Assembly: GCA_002353635.1 (NCBI GenBank)
Contig: DEKA01000011.1
Location: 1 to 39,771, forward strand
Direction of reading: 5' to 3'
Origin: Lachnospiraceae bacterium UBA2734
Lineage (GTDB): Bacteria > Bacillota > Clostridia > Lachnospirales > Lachnospiraceae
Length of the DNA stretch: 39,771 nt
The position numbers and the translations under genes are program-made. The notes below the pieces were generated by a model. That model saw only the letters and a list, made by a program, of their open reading frames with translations, had not been told where the DNA came from and did no database searches. This document shows positions 1 through 7,595 of this stretch, piece after piece (the stretch's first letter is position 1; every line of letters begins with the position of its first letter).

Positions 1-392
1 TTGATGAAGCTCATCATCTCGTCGTTCGTCCAGCCGTCGACGGAGGAGTCGAGCGTCAGGTTATTGGCCTTTGCATAGTCCTCGATGATGTTGTCCGCGC
101 GGAATCTCTCGCCGCACGCCTTGCAGTCCATCAGGGGATCGGAGAAGCTCTTAAGATGTCCGGAGGCCACCCATGTCCTGGGGTTCATCAGAATCGCGCA
201 GTCCACGCCTACATTTGTCGGAGACTCCTGCACGAACTTCTGCCACCACGCCTTCTTTACGTTGTTCTTGAGTTCGACACCAAGATTACCGTAATCCCAT
301 GTGTTGGAGAGTCCGCCGTAGATCTGCGAGCCGGGGTAAATGAAGCCTCTCGCGTTACACAGCGCAACAATCTTGTCCATTGTCTTTTCCAT
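1..392 (-). CDS. glyS: Glycine--tRNA ligase (alpha2 type), N-terminal part, cut by left edge
   Basis: Class II glycyl-tRNA synthetase of the single-subunit homodimer type, which charges tRNA-Gly with glycine in the cytoplasm. Only the first 130 residues lie in the window; the remaining two thirds or more are beyond base 1. The sequence reads MEKTMDKIVALCNARGF, then YPGSQIYGGLSNTWDYGNLG and NPRTWVASGH, which are hallmark motifs of this family, followed by the Cys pair in DCKACGERFRADN. The start at 392 is chosen because an AGGAGG at 405-410 precedes it; a second ATG at 380 is too far from it. No T-box leader is visible in the short upstream gap (393-526), which holds only weak inverted repeats. 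The gene is last in the leftward direction. Confidence 0.95.
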   Translation of the reverse strand, partial: MEKTMDKIVALCNARGFIYPGSQIYGGLSNTWDYGNLGVELKNNVKKAWWQKFVQESPTNVGVDCAILMNPRTWVASGHLKSFSDPLMDCKACGERFRADNIIEDYAKANNLTLDSSVDGWTNDEMMSFI

Positions 393-526
393 TATTTTCG
401 TTTTCCTCCTGATAAGACTCTTATGAGAGGAGCGACGTTTCCGTTACGCTCTTTTCTTCTATATGACAGGCAGTCGCTATATGTAAGCCATCTGCCTGAA
501 AATAACCTTCTTCTATCGCTATTTCC

Positions 527-1384
527 TTATCTGAAAATAACGACTCCGGGGCTCTTCTCCGACACCGTATCCACTGCCTTTGCCAGCCCCATGTCATCCT
601 TGTCTGTCTGCAGATTCGCGCTCACGAACAGGATCTTTCCGGGCACAGCCACATCCATCTTCTCTGTGATGTACGCCACCTTTGAAGATGCGTAGTCAGC
701 AATGTTCTCCTTCGTCAGAATCTCCGACGAATCCTGCGTGGAGACCGCTGAGTAGGCAGCAGACAGATCATATCCTTCACTCTGCGCCTCACTCACCTTT
801 CCATAGAACATAGGAAGGGAGTTGAAGTTCGTATAATCCTTCGTGCTGCCGTAGCGCAGAACGACTCTTGCGACCTTGTTCTTTACCGAGTAATCGACAA
901 GCTTCACACTGCCGCCGTTTTTCGCAAATGACGAAACGGCATCATCAATGTCCTTCTGCAGCTCATCGCTGCTGTAGTAGTCCTTGTCGAAGGACTCCAC
1001 GCTGGTCACCGTGACCGCGCCGCCTCCGGAAAATTCTGCGGTGCTCTCAGTGTAGGTTCCGGAGCTTCCTCTGCCGCATCTCGAAATGAGAAAAGAGGCC
1101 AGGAGGAGGGCGATGAGAGCGCCTGCTGCCTTGACGATCAGTGTGGAAGAAGTGCCCGATGAGCGTCGCCTGCGCTGCCCCGATGAAGTTCTGCCGGTCC
1201 TTCCTCCTGCGTTCGTCCGGCCAGCGGATCCCGCAGAACGTCTTCTGTAGTTCCGGGTGTTCCCGCTTCTTCCGCTGCGGCTCTGCCCGGAACCCTCACG
1301 GTCATAGAGTTCTTCCTGTGAGATCCTTCCTCCGCGGGTTCTTCCGCGTTCTTCATATGCAGTTGACCTTCTTCTCGCCGCCAT
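527..1384 (-). CDS. Arg/Gly/Ser-rich single-pass membrane protein of unknown function
   Basis: A 285-residue protein that I do not recognise. The first 80 or so residues are very basic and low in complexity (Arg, Gly, Ser). One hydrophobic helix follows at about 84-101 (LIVKAAGALIALLLASFL), then a Ser/Thr linker and a soluble domain of about 170 residues containing VKLVDYSVKNKVARVVLRYG. The positive-inside rule places the basic tail in the cytoplasm and the C-terminal domain outside. The cytoplasmic tail could bind nucleic acid or acidic lipid; that is inference only. The start is supported by GAGGAAG just upstream. It has its own promoter at 1413-1441, so it is probably transcribed apart from recO and may continue into glyS. 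Confidence 0.8.
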   Translation of the reverse strand: MAARRRSTAYEERGRTRGGRISQEELYDREGSGQSRSGRSGNTRNYRRRSAGSAGRTNAGGRTGRTSSGQRRRRSSGTSSTLIVKAAGALIALLLASFLISRCGRGSSGTYTESTAEFSGGGAVTVTSVESFDKDYYSSDELQKDIDDAVSSFAKNGGSVKLVDYSVKNKVARVVLRYGSTKDYTNFNSLPMFYGKVSEAQSEGYDLSAAYSAVSTQDSSEILTKENIADYASSKVAYITEKMDVAVPGKILFVSANLQTDKDDMGLAKAVDTVSEKSPGVVIFR

Positions 1385-1412
1385 TCATCTTCCTCAAAAA
1401 AGCACTCTTGTC

Positions 1413-1441
1413 ATTATATAAGCGGCGGGATAATTGTGCAA
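1413..1441 (-). promoter_or_regulatory. Sigma-A promoter for the 285-aa membrane protein gene
   Basis: On the minus strand TTGCAC (1436-1441) is followed by a 17-base spacer and a perfect TATAAT (1413-1418). The expected transcription start is about 1406, some 20 bases before the start codon. Confidence 0.75.
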
Positions 1442-1493
1442 CGCCTGCAGACTCTGCAATTCCTTTCTCTGCTCTCTGCGAGGTCTGCAGAGA

Positions 1494-1512
1494 GGCGGGT
1501 TCGACTCCCGCC
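1494..1512. other. tRNA T-arm-like hairpin
   Basis: GGCGGG, loop TTCGACT, CCCGCC form a 6-bp stem with a 7-base loop matching the T-loop consensus of tRNAs. No matching acceptor, D or anticodon arms could be found upstream, so it is not a tRNA gene. It may be a tRNA remnant or simply a hairpin downstream of recO. Confidence 0.4.
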
Positions 1513-1536
1513 GACTGCGGTGCTGCAGAGGTGCTC

Positions 1537-2199
1537 TTAAATTCCCATCGCCTCCAGCACATCGAGGCTCTTGAAATGATGCCCGTAGCTGTGATCCATA
1601 TATCGGTGTGCAAGCGCTGCGAGCTCCTTCCCCGCAGCTTCATCCAGCATAAAAGAATAGAGCTTCGAGAGCGGCGCGCTCTGGATGCGGGCGAGCGCCG
1701 TCATGACGGCCGGCGAGTGGCTCGCTGCATTTGGAAGGACGAACTCGCCCTCAATCACCACCGTTCGGATCTCAAAGATGCTCCGGATCTGCCCCGCCGG
1801 AATCTTTCCGGCTTCCAGCGCCCGGAGCGAAGCGTAGAGAAGGATGAGAAGAAGCGTCTCATCGTTGTTTTCATGAGTGATGTAGGAGGTGACATCGCAC
1901 ATATAGGTGGCATACAGCATCTGCTCCATGTGCGTGCGGAAGAATTCAAAATAATTGAGCACCTCTGTCTCTGTCACCGTGTAGGAGTCGCGCCCCGCGA
2001 AGAGCCTGTAGTGGCCGAAGCAGAACAGGTCCGTCGCCGCAACCAGCGGAGAATTGGGCTTTCTGGCACTCCTTGCAAAAGCGGAGATTTTGCCCGTCTC
2101 CCTGGTCAGCAGCACAATGCGCCGGTCGTATTCGCCGATAGGCCTGGCCTCCAGCACCATTCCCGTGACGTCAAAATATTTCTCGCTCTTATCTGCCAT
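1537..2199 (-). CDS. recO: DNA repair protein RecO
   Basis: RecO helps RecA load on single-stranded DNA and anneals complementary strands in the RecFOR recombination pathway. The protein shows the N-terminal OB-fold pattern (VTGMVLEARPIGEYDRRIVLLT, then GKISAFARSARKPNSPL) and the helical C-terminal part expected of RecO. At 220 residues it is slightly shorter than the usual 240-260. I see no C-terminal zinc-binding Cys cluster. The start at 2199 is preferred because GAGAAGG lies 6 bases upstream; an in-frame ATG at 2214 would add five residues. It overlaps the end of era by 11 bases, so the two are translationally coupled, as in many Firmicutes. Confidence 0.92.
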   Translation of the reverse strand: MADKSEKYFDVTGMVLEARPIGEYDRRIVLLTRETGKISAFARSARKPNSPLVAATDLFCFGHYRLFAGRDSYTVTETEVLNYFEFFRTHMEQMLYATYMCDVTSYITHENNDETLLLILLYASLRALEAGKIPAGQIRSIFEIRTVVIEGEFVLPNAASHSPAVMTALARIQSAPLSKLYSFMLDEAAGKELAALAHRYMDHSYGHHFKSLDVLEAMGI

Positions 2200-3115
2200 T
2201 GAGATCCTTCTCATTATACCCGTAAGCCTTCAGCGCCTTGTCGTCGTCCTTCCAGTCGCGGCGCACCTTCACGAAGAGTTTGAGATTGACTTTCGTCTGG
2301 ATCATATTTTCAATATCGGTTCTGGCGGTCATCCCGATCTTCTTGAGCATGCTGCCGCCCGCGCCGATGATGATGCCCTTGTGCGACTCCCGCTCGCAGA
2401 TGATGTCCGCGTCGATGTCGCACACTTCCCCGTTTTTGCCGGGTCTTGTGTGCATCCGGTTGATCTGCACGGCAATTCCGTGCGGCACCTCCTCCTGCAG
2501 AAGCCGCAGCGCCTTCTCACGAATGATCTCCGCCGCGATCTCCCGCTCCGTCTGTGTCGTCACCGTGTCGCTGTCGTAGAAAGGCGTGCCCTCCGGCAGC
2601 TCTGAAAACAATGCCTCCTTCAGATCATCAATCCCCTGTTTCGTTCTCGCGCTGATCGGAATGACTGCGGCCGGATCCCCTCCCGTCACCTCTTTGTAGT
2701 CTCTGGCAAACGCATCGATCACCGGCAGCAGTTCCACTTTCTTCACCGTATCCGTCTTCGTGATGCACAGGATCACAGGCGTCTTCACGCCGGCAAGGAG
2801 CTTCATCACCGCCCGATCCTCTTCCTTCGGGAGCTTTGGCTCTGCGAGCCAGAGAATCACGTCCACCTCCTTCAAAGTGGACTCAGCAGCCTTCAGCATG
2901 TACCGTCCGAGGCGGTCCTTTGCAGCATGGAGTCCCGGCGTGTCCAGAAAGACGATCTGCCCGCGCTCCTCCGTATAGACGGTCCGGATCTGGTTTCTCG
3001 TCGTCTGTGGCTTGTAGGATGTGATTGCGATCTTCTGTCCGATCAGCGTGTTCATGAGCGTCGACTTGCCGACGTTCGGCCTTCCTATGATGGTTGCAAA
3101 ACCAGCCTTTGCCAT
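2189..3115 (-). CDS. era: GTPase Era
   Basis: Era is a GTPase that binds the 3' end of 16S rRNA and helps 30S subunit assembly. All G motifs are visible: G1 GRPNVGKS at residues 11-18, the switch I segment PQTTRN, G3 DTPG, G4 TKTD and G5 ISA. The C-terminal KH RNA-binding domain carries GIIIGAGGSMLKKIG. Length is 308 residues, typical of the family. The frame is open back to 3250, but the start at 3115 is chosen because MAKAGFATIIGRPNVGK matches family N-termini and GGAAAGG precedes it; the extra 45 residues have no family resemblance. It overlaps recO downstream and lies 138 bases after the peptidase gene, so the three may form one transcript. Confidence 0.96.
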   Translation of the reverse strand: MAKAGFATIIGRPNVGKSTLMNTLIGQKIAITSYKPQTTRNQIRTVYTEERGQIVFLDTPGLHAAKDRLGRYMLKAAESTLKEVDVILWLAEPKLPKEEDRAVMKLLAGVKTPVILCITKTDTVKKVELLPVIDAFARDYKEVTGGDPAAVIPISARTKQGIDDLKEALFSELPEGTPFYDSDTVTTQTEREIAAEIIREKALRLLQEEVPHGIAVQINRMHTRPGKNGEVCDIDADIICERESHKGIIIGAGGSMLKKIGMTARTDIENMIQTKVNLKLFVKVRRDWKDDDKALKAYGYNEKDLNGR

Positions 3116-3253
3116 ATATTGCCTTTCCGCTGCGCTGCGCGCAGACTGTCTCTGCTTTTTATGGTAACCGTAACCGTTCAGCACCTCATCCCGAATTGCT
3201 CCATAATACGTCGCAATTCTTCGATGCAGGTGTCCAGGGGTGCTGAACAATAA

Positions 3254-6200
3254 TCAGATCAATGGCTCCACCCGCTCGAACAGATCCTTCGCGCCCTCAA
3301 TCTTCTGCGCACCGCCGATCACACACAGCACAGGGTTGTCCATGACCGCATCCAGGTAGTCACCGAGCGCATGAATGTCATCGAGGGTGACATCCAGTAC
3401 CTCGTTTCTTGCCTTCTGCAGCATCGCCTCTGTTCCTCCGGTCATATATGCGGAGAGGCAGAAGCGCCCGTACGCCGACGGCGTCTTCGGCCGGTCGAGC
3501 GAGGAAATCGCGCCGATCACGTATTTGGTCAGCGTCTTCTCGTCCGCCTGCAGTGTCCGGATGTACTCCCCGGCTTTTCTGAAAACATCGAGCGACCTCT
3601 TCAGATGCGGATCCCTGTACGTCACCATATATGCTATACCGTCGCGCCCATAGTCGCTCATACAGCCATATGCGCCGCCCTTGACACGGATTCCCGTCCA
3701 CAGGTAGTCATACGCCATGATGACCTTCAGGACGCGCAGGGCGCCTGTGTAGGGCAGATTCTTTTTGGAGAAATCTCCCGCCGCACACACGAACTGGATC
3801 TGTCCGGCCGTCGTGAATGCCTCATTGTGCGGCTCGGGATCCGGCACATACCTCTTCTCACCGTCCGCCGGAACGCTTCCGGAAGGCAGATTGCTGCTCA
3901 GCTCTTCGATCACAGGAAGGTCTTCCTGCACAGCCGCATCCGGCGCTGTCAGATCGACGAGGATTACCTTGTCTCTTCTGAAGAGACAGGATGAGAGCTC
4001 CTGCAGTGCCGCAGGGAGCTTATCACCCTCATTGTCGAAATCTCTGCAGATCTTCTGAAGATCCCTGAGTCCGCCGATGCCGCTCAGATCATCGAGCACC
4101 TTGGAAGAAGGCGAGAGTCCGGCACTTGCGCGGTTCACCGCCGTCTCATGGCCGGAGGCAGGCATGCCCGTCTTCGCGCCGGAGAGCTCCTCCTCCAGCA
4201 CCTCCCTGATCCTGGTCAGATCATCCCACTTCGTGTGCAGGATCACCTCCCGGAGCAGGTCCATCGCGTTCCGAAAATTCCCGTGCAGAACCTTAGCAGA
4301 AATCTCAAGTGCCGTGCTGTACCTCTGCGGGTCATGGACATCCGTGTATAGGCTCAGACCGCAGCTGATGCCGCCCGTCTGGATATTGATCTCGTGATCG
4401 AGCTCTGCGTATGTGTAGTGCTCCGTCGAGAGCGCCGTGAGCAGCACCTTCAGGATATTCAGATACGGGAAGAGCCGCTCGGGCACCTCTCCTGCGTCAA
4501 AGAGGACTTTCACGTAATCGATTCCGCCTGTGAAGACAGGGTGTGCCAGAACCTTGATCTCTCCGCAGGGCAGTTCCTCATTGAGAATCTTTCTGGCCTT
4601 TCTCGTGAGATCGGCTCTCGAGAGCGTAGGAATGGTGGAGAGCGCCTCTTTGGAATCAGGCGTCTCCTGCCACTTGCGCAGCGACTTGAAGTTCTGCAGA
4701 ACCTCTTCCCTCTCCTGCCGGCTCATGCCCTCATAGAGAGCGCGCATGGATGCCTTCTTCTCTTCATCCTTCTTCGCTGTAAGGCCGGGCTCCGGCACCA
4801 GCAGGACGATGCTCCGGTGCCGGTTTTCGAGGAAGCTCCGGCGGAGGATATTTTCAAAATACCCGCTCTCCGCCCCCTTGCGCAGCTCATCGAAGAGGCC
4901 GCCGACGCGGAGATTCTGCCAGACCGCCCTGTCGTCGTAGAGCCAGGTGTCCATCGCATCGAGGCCAAAGATGAGGCCCTTCGGGTATGAGCCGAAATCC
5001 GCCTCTCTGTAATGAAATTCAAAGTAATTGATCCCCGCAAGAAGGGACTTGTGATCAATTCCCTTGTCCGCCAGGTTCTGTATTACCTCGAAGACGGTGG
5101 ATACGAACTCATCCTTTTGCGCCGCATCTGCGTACTTCGCCGTGATCGAGTAGTAGGGCTCGAGGACGCCCGAATCATAGAGGGAGTCGACATCCTGTCC
5201 GATGCCCTTCTTTCGCAGCGCCTCCTTGACCGGTGCGCCCTCAGACTCACACAGCACGTAGTCGAGCACCTTGTACGCGAGGTCCGTCTTGGGATCGCGG
5301 CCGTCCGGCAGGGCAAAATTCAGAGAGAGGTACGTCTTCTGTGCTGTGTCCTCATCCTCCATCACGGAGTAAGAGAACTGTGCCTGTGTGGGTACGGAGA
5401 ATATACTCCCGCCATGTACCGCGGCACCAGTCTCGTTTCCATCCGCTGTGCCTGCGAATGTGATCCCGCCCTGCGCAGCTGAATTGACCTCATCTTTGTC
5501 TGCAGAAACCGTAAATTCATCTTCCCCGTGTATCTCAGAGTCAACTGCCAGATAGTCATAATCCGAGAGGTACGCCCTGTCGAGGTAGGTCAGCCTCTCC
5601 TGCATGTCCATGTCGCCATACAGGTAGATATAACTGTTGGAGGGATGATAAAACGTCTCGTGAAAATGCAGATAATCCTGATAAGTAAGGCTCGGAATCA
5701 CGTCCGGATCGCCGCCGGAGACGATCGAGTACGTCGTATGCGGATAGAGCGATGCCAGCACCTTGTCGGCCAGCACATCGTCCGGATTGGACATGACGCC
5801 GCGCATCTCGTTGTAGACGACGCCATTAACGGTGAGCGCGCCCTTTCCAGTAAGGAACGCCTCTTCCTCGTCCTTCGTCAGATCGCCGTGATCGGAGACA
5901 GGCTCGTAATGCCATCCTTCCTGCCTGAAAATATTCTCCTCCCTGTAAATATTGGGATGGAAAACCGCATCCAGATACACATGCATCAGGTTGTCGAAGT
6001 CCTTCTCATTCGTCGACGCCACCGGATACACTGTCTTGTCGGGATAAGTCATTGCATTCAGGAACGTGTTCAGCGATCCCTTGACCACTTCAATGAAGGG
6101 GTCACGCACCGGAAAATCTCTCGAGCCGCACAGAACCGTGTGCTCAATGATGTGTGCAACGCCCGTCGAATCCTTCGGCGGTGTGCGGAAGCCTATATAG

Positions 6201-6373
6201 AAGACCTTATTGCTGTCTGTATTGGGCAGAATGGCCACCCTTGCGCCGCTTTTTTTGTGCCGCAGCACAAAGCTGTCGGAATTGATGTCCGGGAGGAACT
6301 CGTGCGATTCGATCTCATACGCGCCGATCGCTCTGATCTCCTCCTCTGTGATCTGATGAAATGCATGCTGCAT
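3254..6373 (-). CDS. M16C family zinc metallopeptidase (PreP/Cym1-like)
   Basis: A large peptidase of the pitrilysin superfamily, subfamily M16C, related to the mitochondrial/plastid presequence protease that degrades peptides in an enclosed chamber. The inverted zinc motif HxxEH is HIIEH at residues 74-78, in GVAHIIEHTVLCGS, followed by the conserved VKGSLNTFLNAMTYPDKTVYP stretch. Length is 1039 residues, near the usual 970-1000. No signal peptide is present, so it is probably cytoplasmic. The start at 6373 matches family N-termini and has AAAGGA upstream; the frame continues open toward ssrA, but that extension overlaps the promoter and is rejected. A promoter with a LexA-like palindrome lies about 130 bases upstream. 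Confidence 0.92.
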   Translation of the reverse strand: MQHAFHQITEEEIRAIGAYEIESHEFLPDINSDSFVLRHKKSGARVAILPNTDSNKVFYIGFRTPPKDSTGVAHIIEHTVLCGSRDFPVRDPFIEVVKGSLNTFLNAMTYPDKTVYPVASTNEKDFDNLMHVYLDAVFHPNIYREENIFRQEGWHYEPVSDHGDLTKDEEEAFLTGKGALTVNGVVYNEMRGVMSNPDDVLADKVLASLYPHTTYSIVSGGDPDVIPSLTYQDYLHFHETFYHPSNSYIYLYGDMDMQERLTYLDRAYLSDYDYLAVDSEIHGEDEFTVSADKDEVNSAAQGGITFAGTADGNETGAAVHGGSIFSVPTQAQFSYSVMEDEDTAQKTYLSLNFALPDGRDPKTDLAYKVLDYVLCESEGAPVKEALRKKGIGQDVDSLYDSGVLEPYYSITAKYADAAQKDEFVSTVFEVIQNLADKGIDHKSLLAGINYFEFHYREADFGSYPKGLIFGLDAMDTWLYDDRAVWQNLRVGGLFDELRKGAESGYFENILRRSFLENRHRSIVLLVPEPGLTAKKDEEKKASMRALYEGMSRQEREEVLQNFKSLRKWQETPDSKEALSTIPTLSRADLTRKARKILNEELPCGEIKVLAHPVFTGGIDYVKVLFDAGEVPERLFPYLNILKVLLTALSTEHYTYAELDHEINIQTGGISCGLSLYTDVHDPQRYSTALEISAKVLHGNFRNAMDLLREVILHTKWDDLTRIREVLEEELSGAKTGMPASGHETAVNRASAGLSPSSKVLDDLSGIGGLRDLQKICRDFDNEGDKLPAALQELSSCLFRRDKVILVDLTAPDAAVQEDLPVIEELSSNLPSGSVPADGEKRYVPDPEPHNEAFTTAGQIQFVCAAGDFSKKNLPYTGALRVLKVIMAYDYLWTGIRVKGGAYGCMSDYGRDGIAYMVTYRDPHLKRSLDVFRKAGEYIRTLQADEKTLTKYVIGAISSLDRPKTPSAYGRFCLSAYMTGGTEAMLQKARNEVLDVTLDDIHALGDYLDAVMDNPVLCVIGGAQKIEGAKDLFERVEPLI

Positions 6374-6500
6374 GCTGACAATATATCCTTTCTGTATAGT
6401 TGAATTGGTCCGGGTGCTCCACCCCGGCTGCCGCTCATATGCATGATGCCGCGGTCTCCTCCGTTTCTTCGAAACTTCTGCAGATTCCCTGGCATCATGC

Positions 6501-6509
6501 ATTATATCA
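6501..6509 (-). promoter_or_regulatory. Extended -10 promoter for the M16C peptidase gene
   Basis: The minus strand reads TGATATAAT, an extended -10 element with a perfect TATAAT at 6501-6506. No strong -35 is seen; the LexA-like palindrome at 6518-6531 occupies the spacer/-35 zone. The transcript would have a 5' leader of about 120 bases. Confidence 0.6.
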
Positions 6510-6517
6510 TTACATTG

Positions 6518-6531
6518 CGAACATGAGTTCG
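6518..6531. promoter_or_regulatory. Candidate LexA (SOS) operator
   Basis: CGAACATGAGTTCG is a perfect match to the Gram-positive LexA/DinR operator core GAAC-N4-GTTC with flanking C/G. It lies between the divergent promoters of the M16C peptidase (leftward, -10 at 6501-6506) and ssrA (rightward, -35 at 6541), so a bound repressor could occlude the former and perhaps the latter. Confidence 0.5.
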
Positions 6532-6540
6532 CTTTTGCTC

Positions 6541-6569
6541 TTGCAAAATCAATATTTATATCATAGAAT
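6541..6569 (+). promoter_or_regulatory. Sigma-A promoter for ssrA
   Basis: TTGCAA (6541-6546), a 17-base spacer and TAGAAT (6564-6569). Transcription would start near 6576, leaving a precursor leader of about 28 bases before the mature 5' end at 6604, to be removed by RNase P. Confidence 0.65.
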
Positions 6570-6603
6570 AATAGTGATTCTATTAAAAGAGGAATCGTCA
6601 CCT

Positions 6604-6957
6604 GGGTTAGTAAAGGTTTCGACAGGGAATCTGCAGGTGGAGAAGCTATCCGAAGCCGATCGTCAAACGGCAAACCTAAATATAAACGCTAATAATAATA
6701 GAGAATTAGCTCTGGCTGCCTAAACGCAGCCAGCGTCGCCTCACTTGTACCCATGCTCGTGAGATACGGCGTCGAGATCATGGGAAACGACACGGAGAGG
6801 GCCATGGCTCCGCGGGCGTATCAGTGGATACCGATGACACAGGATTGCTGATTGTCCTGTTTCGTGAGGGAAGCGCCGTAAGGCACAACAACCAGCTACG
6901 ATAGTAGAAGGACACTGAATGGTTTTTTGGACACGGGTTCGACTCCCGTCTAATCCA
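6604..6957 (+). ncRNA. ssrA: tmRNA (transfer-messenger RNA)
   Basis: tmRNA rescues stalled ribosomes and tags the unfinished protein. The 5' end GGGTTAG pairs with 3' CTAATCC (6950-6956) to form the 7-bp acceptor stem with one G-U pair. The T-arm is CGGGTTCGACTCCCG, and the 5' domain carries the typical GGTTTCGACAGGGA. The tag reading frame is GCT at 6688 through TAA at 6721-6723 and encodes ANNNRELALAA. CCA is not encoded after the discriminator A at 6957 (CGC follows), so the tail must be added by CCA-adding enzyme. It converges on smpB, the gene for its protein partner. Confidence 0.95.
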
Positions 6958-6961
6958 CGCA

Positions 6962-7008
6962 GAAGAAACCGGTGCACAGCAATGTGCCCCGGTTTCTTCT
7001 TTTCTTTT
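6962..7008 (+). terminator. Rho-independent terminator of ssrA
   Basis: GAAGAAACCGG and CCGGTTTCTTC form a long stem with an inner GCACA/TGTGC extension, followed by TTTTCTTTT. Confidence 0.9.
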
Positions 7009-7087
7009 GGCTTTTACATCTTTCTCCGACGCTTTCGCCTTTTACATCCTTCCCCGAAGTTTTCTTCTCACCTTCCCCCAAGACTAT

Positions 7088-7124
7088 AAAATCCCTGCAC
7101 AGCAGTTCACCGTGCGGGGATTTT
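7088..7124 (-). terminator. Terminator of the rnr-smpB unit
   Basis: On the minus strand AAAATCCCC-GCAC pairs with GTGC-AGGGATTTT, just after the smpB stop at 7128. The stem ends in a T-run, and the symmetrical A/T arms could also work in the rightward direction. Confidence 0.7.
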
Positions 7125-7127
7125 GCA

Positions 7128-7595
7128 TTACCCTCTGTATTCGTTCTTGAAGTCGCGCTCACTCTCCCGCCGGATATCCTTCGCCCGGATGGAGTCGCGC
7201 TTGTCGTAGTTGTGCTTGCCTCTTGCCAGCCCGATCTGAATCTTGCAGCGCCCCTTCTTCAGGTACACCTCAAGCGGCACCAGCGTGTAGCCCTTCGCCT
7301 CCACCTTCGCGGCCAGCTGGGCTATCTCAGACTTATGCATGAGGAGCTTCTTTTTTCTCAGGGGATCCCTGTTGAAAATATTCCCCTTCTCATACGGACT
7401 GATGTTCATCCCGTCGATCCAGGCCTCACCTCTGTAGATCTCGACGTACGCCTCCTTGATGCTGCACCTGCCCTGCCGGATGGATTTGATCTCTGTGCCG
7501 AAGAGAGCGATGCCGCACTCGTATTTTTCCTCAATGAAATAATCGTGATACGCCTTCTTGTTGTTGACGATCAGCTTAACCTTTTCTTCTGCCAC
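7128..7595 (-). CDS. smpB: SsrA-binding protein SmpB
   Basis: SmpB binds tmRNA and delivers it to stalled ribosomes. The protein is 155 residues, the normal length, with the family motifs NNKKAYHDYFIEEKYECGI, GTEIKSIR and LLMHKSEI, plus the basic C-terminal tail (LARGKHNYDKRDSIRAKDI) that enters the mRNA channel. The start is GTG at 7595, lying inside the last codons of rnr with a 20-base overlap, which implies translational coupling. The gene converges with ssrA, so both partners end within 170 bases of each other. Confidence 0.97.
   Translation of the reverse strand: MAEEKVKLIVNNKKAYHDYFIEEKYECGIALFGTEIKSIRQGRCSIKEAYVEIYRGEAWIDGMNISPYEKGNIFNRDPLRKKKLLMHKSEIAQLAAKVEAKGYTLVPLEVYLKKGRCKIQIGLARGKHNYDKRDSIRAKDIRRESERDFKNEYRG

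Noticed and set aside
405..526. Possible T-box leader before glyS
   Set aside because: Too short, and the conserved T-box sequence and antiterminator could not be found.
494..541. Direct repeat CTGAAAATAAC at 496 and 531
   Set aside because: Only 11 bases, one copy being the end of a coding region; chance is sufficient in AT-rich sequence.
1141..2202. Plus-strand open frame of 353 codons
   Set aside because: Antisense to recO and to the start of the 285-residue membrane protein; both have good minus-strand starts and recO is a clear family member.
3116..3250. 45-codon upstream extension of era
   Set aside because: No similarity to Era proteins, and a proper ribosome site is found directly before the usual Era start at 3115.
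5528..6403. Plus-strand open frame of 291 codons
   Set aside because: Antisense to the M16C peptidase including its zinc motif; composition (Ile, Arg, Val, His rich) is typical of shadow frames.
6374..6673. 100-codon upstream extension of the M16C peptidase
   Set aside because: It would translate through the peptidase promoter and into ssrA; family N-termini match the start at 6373.
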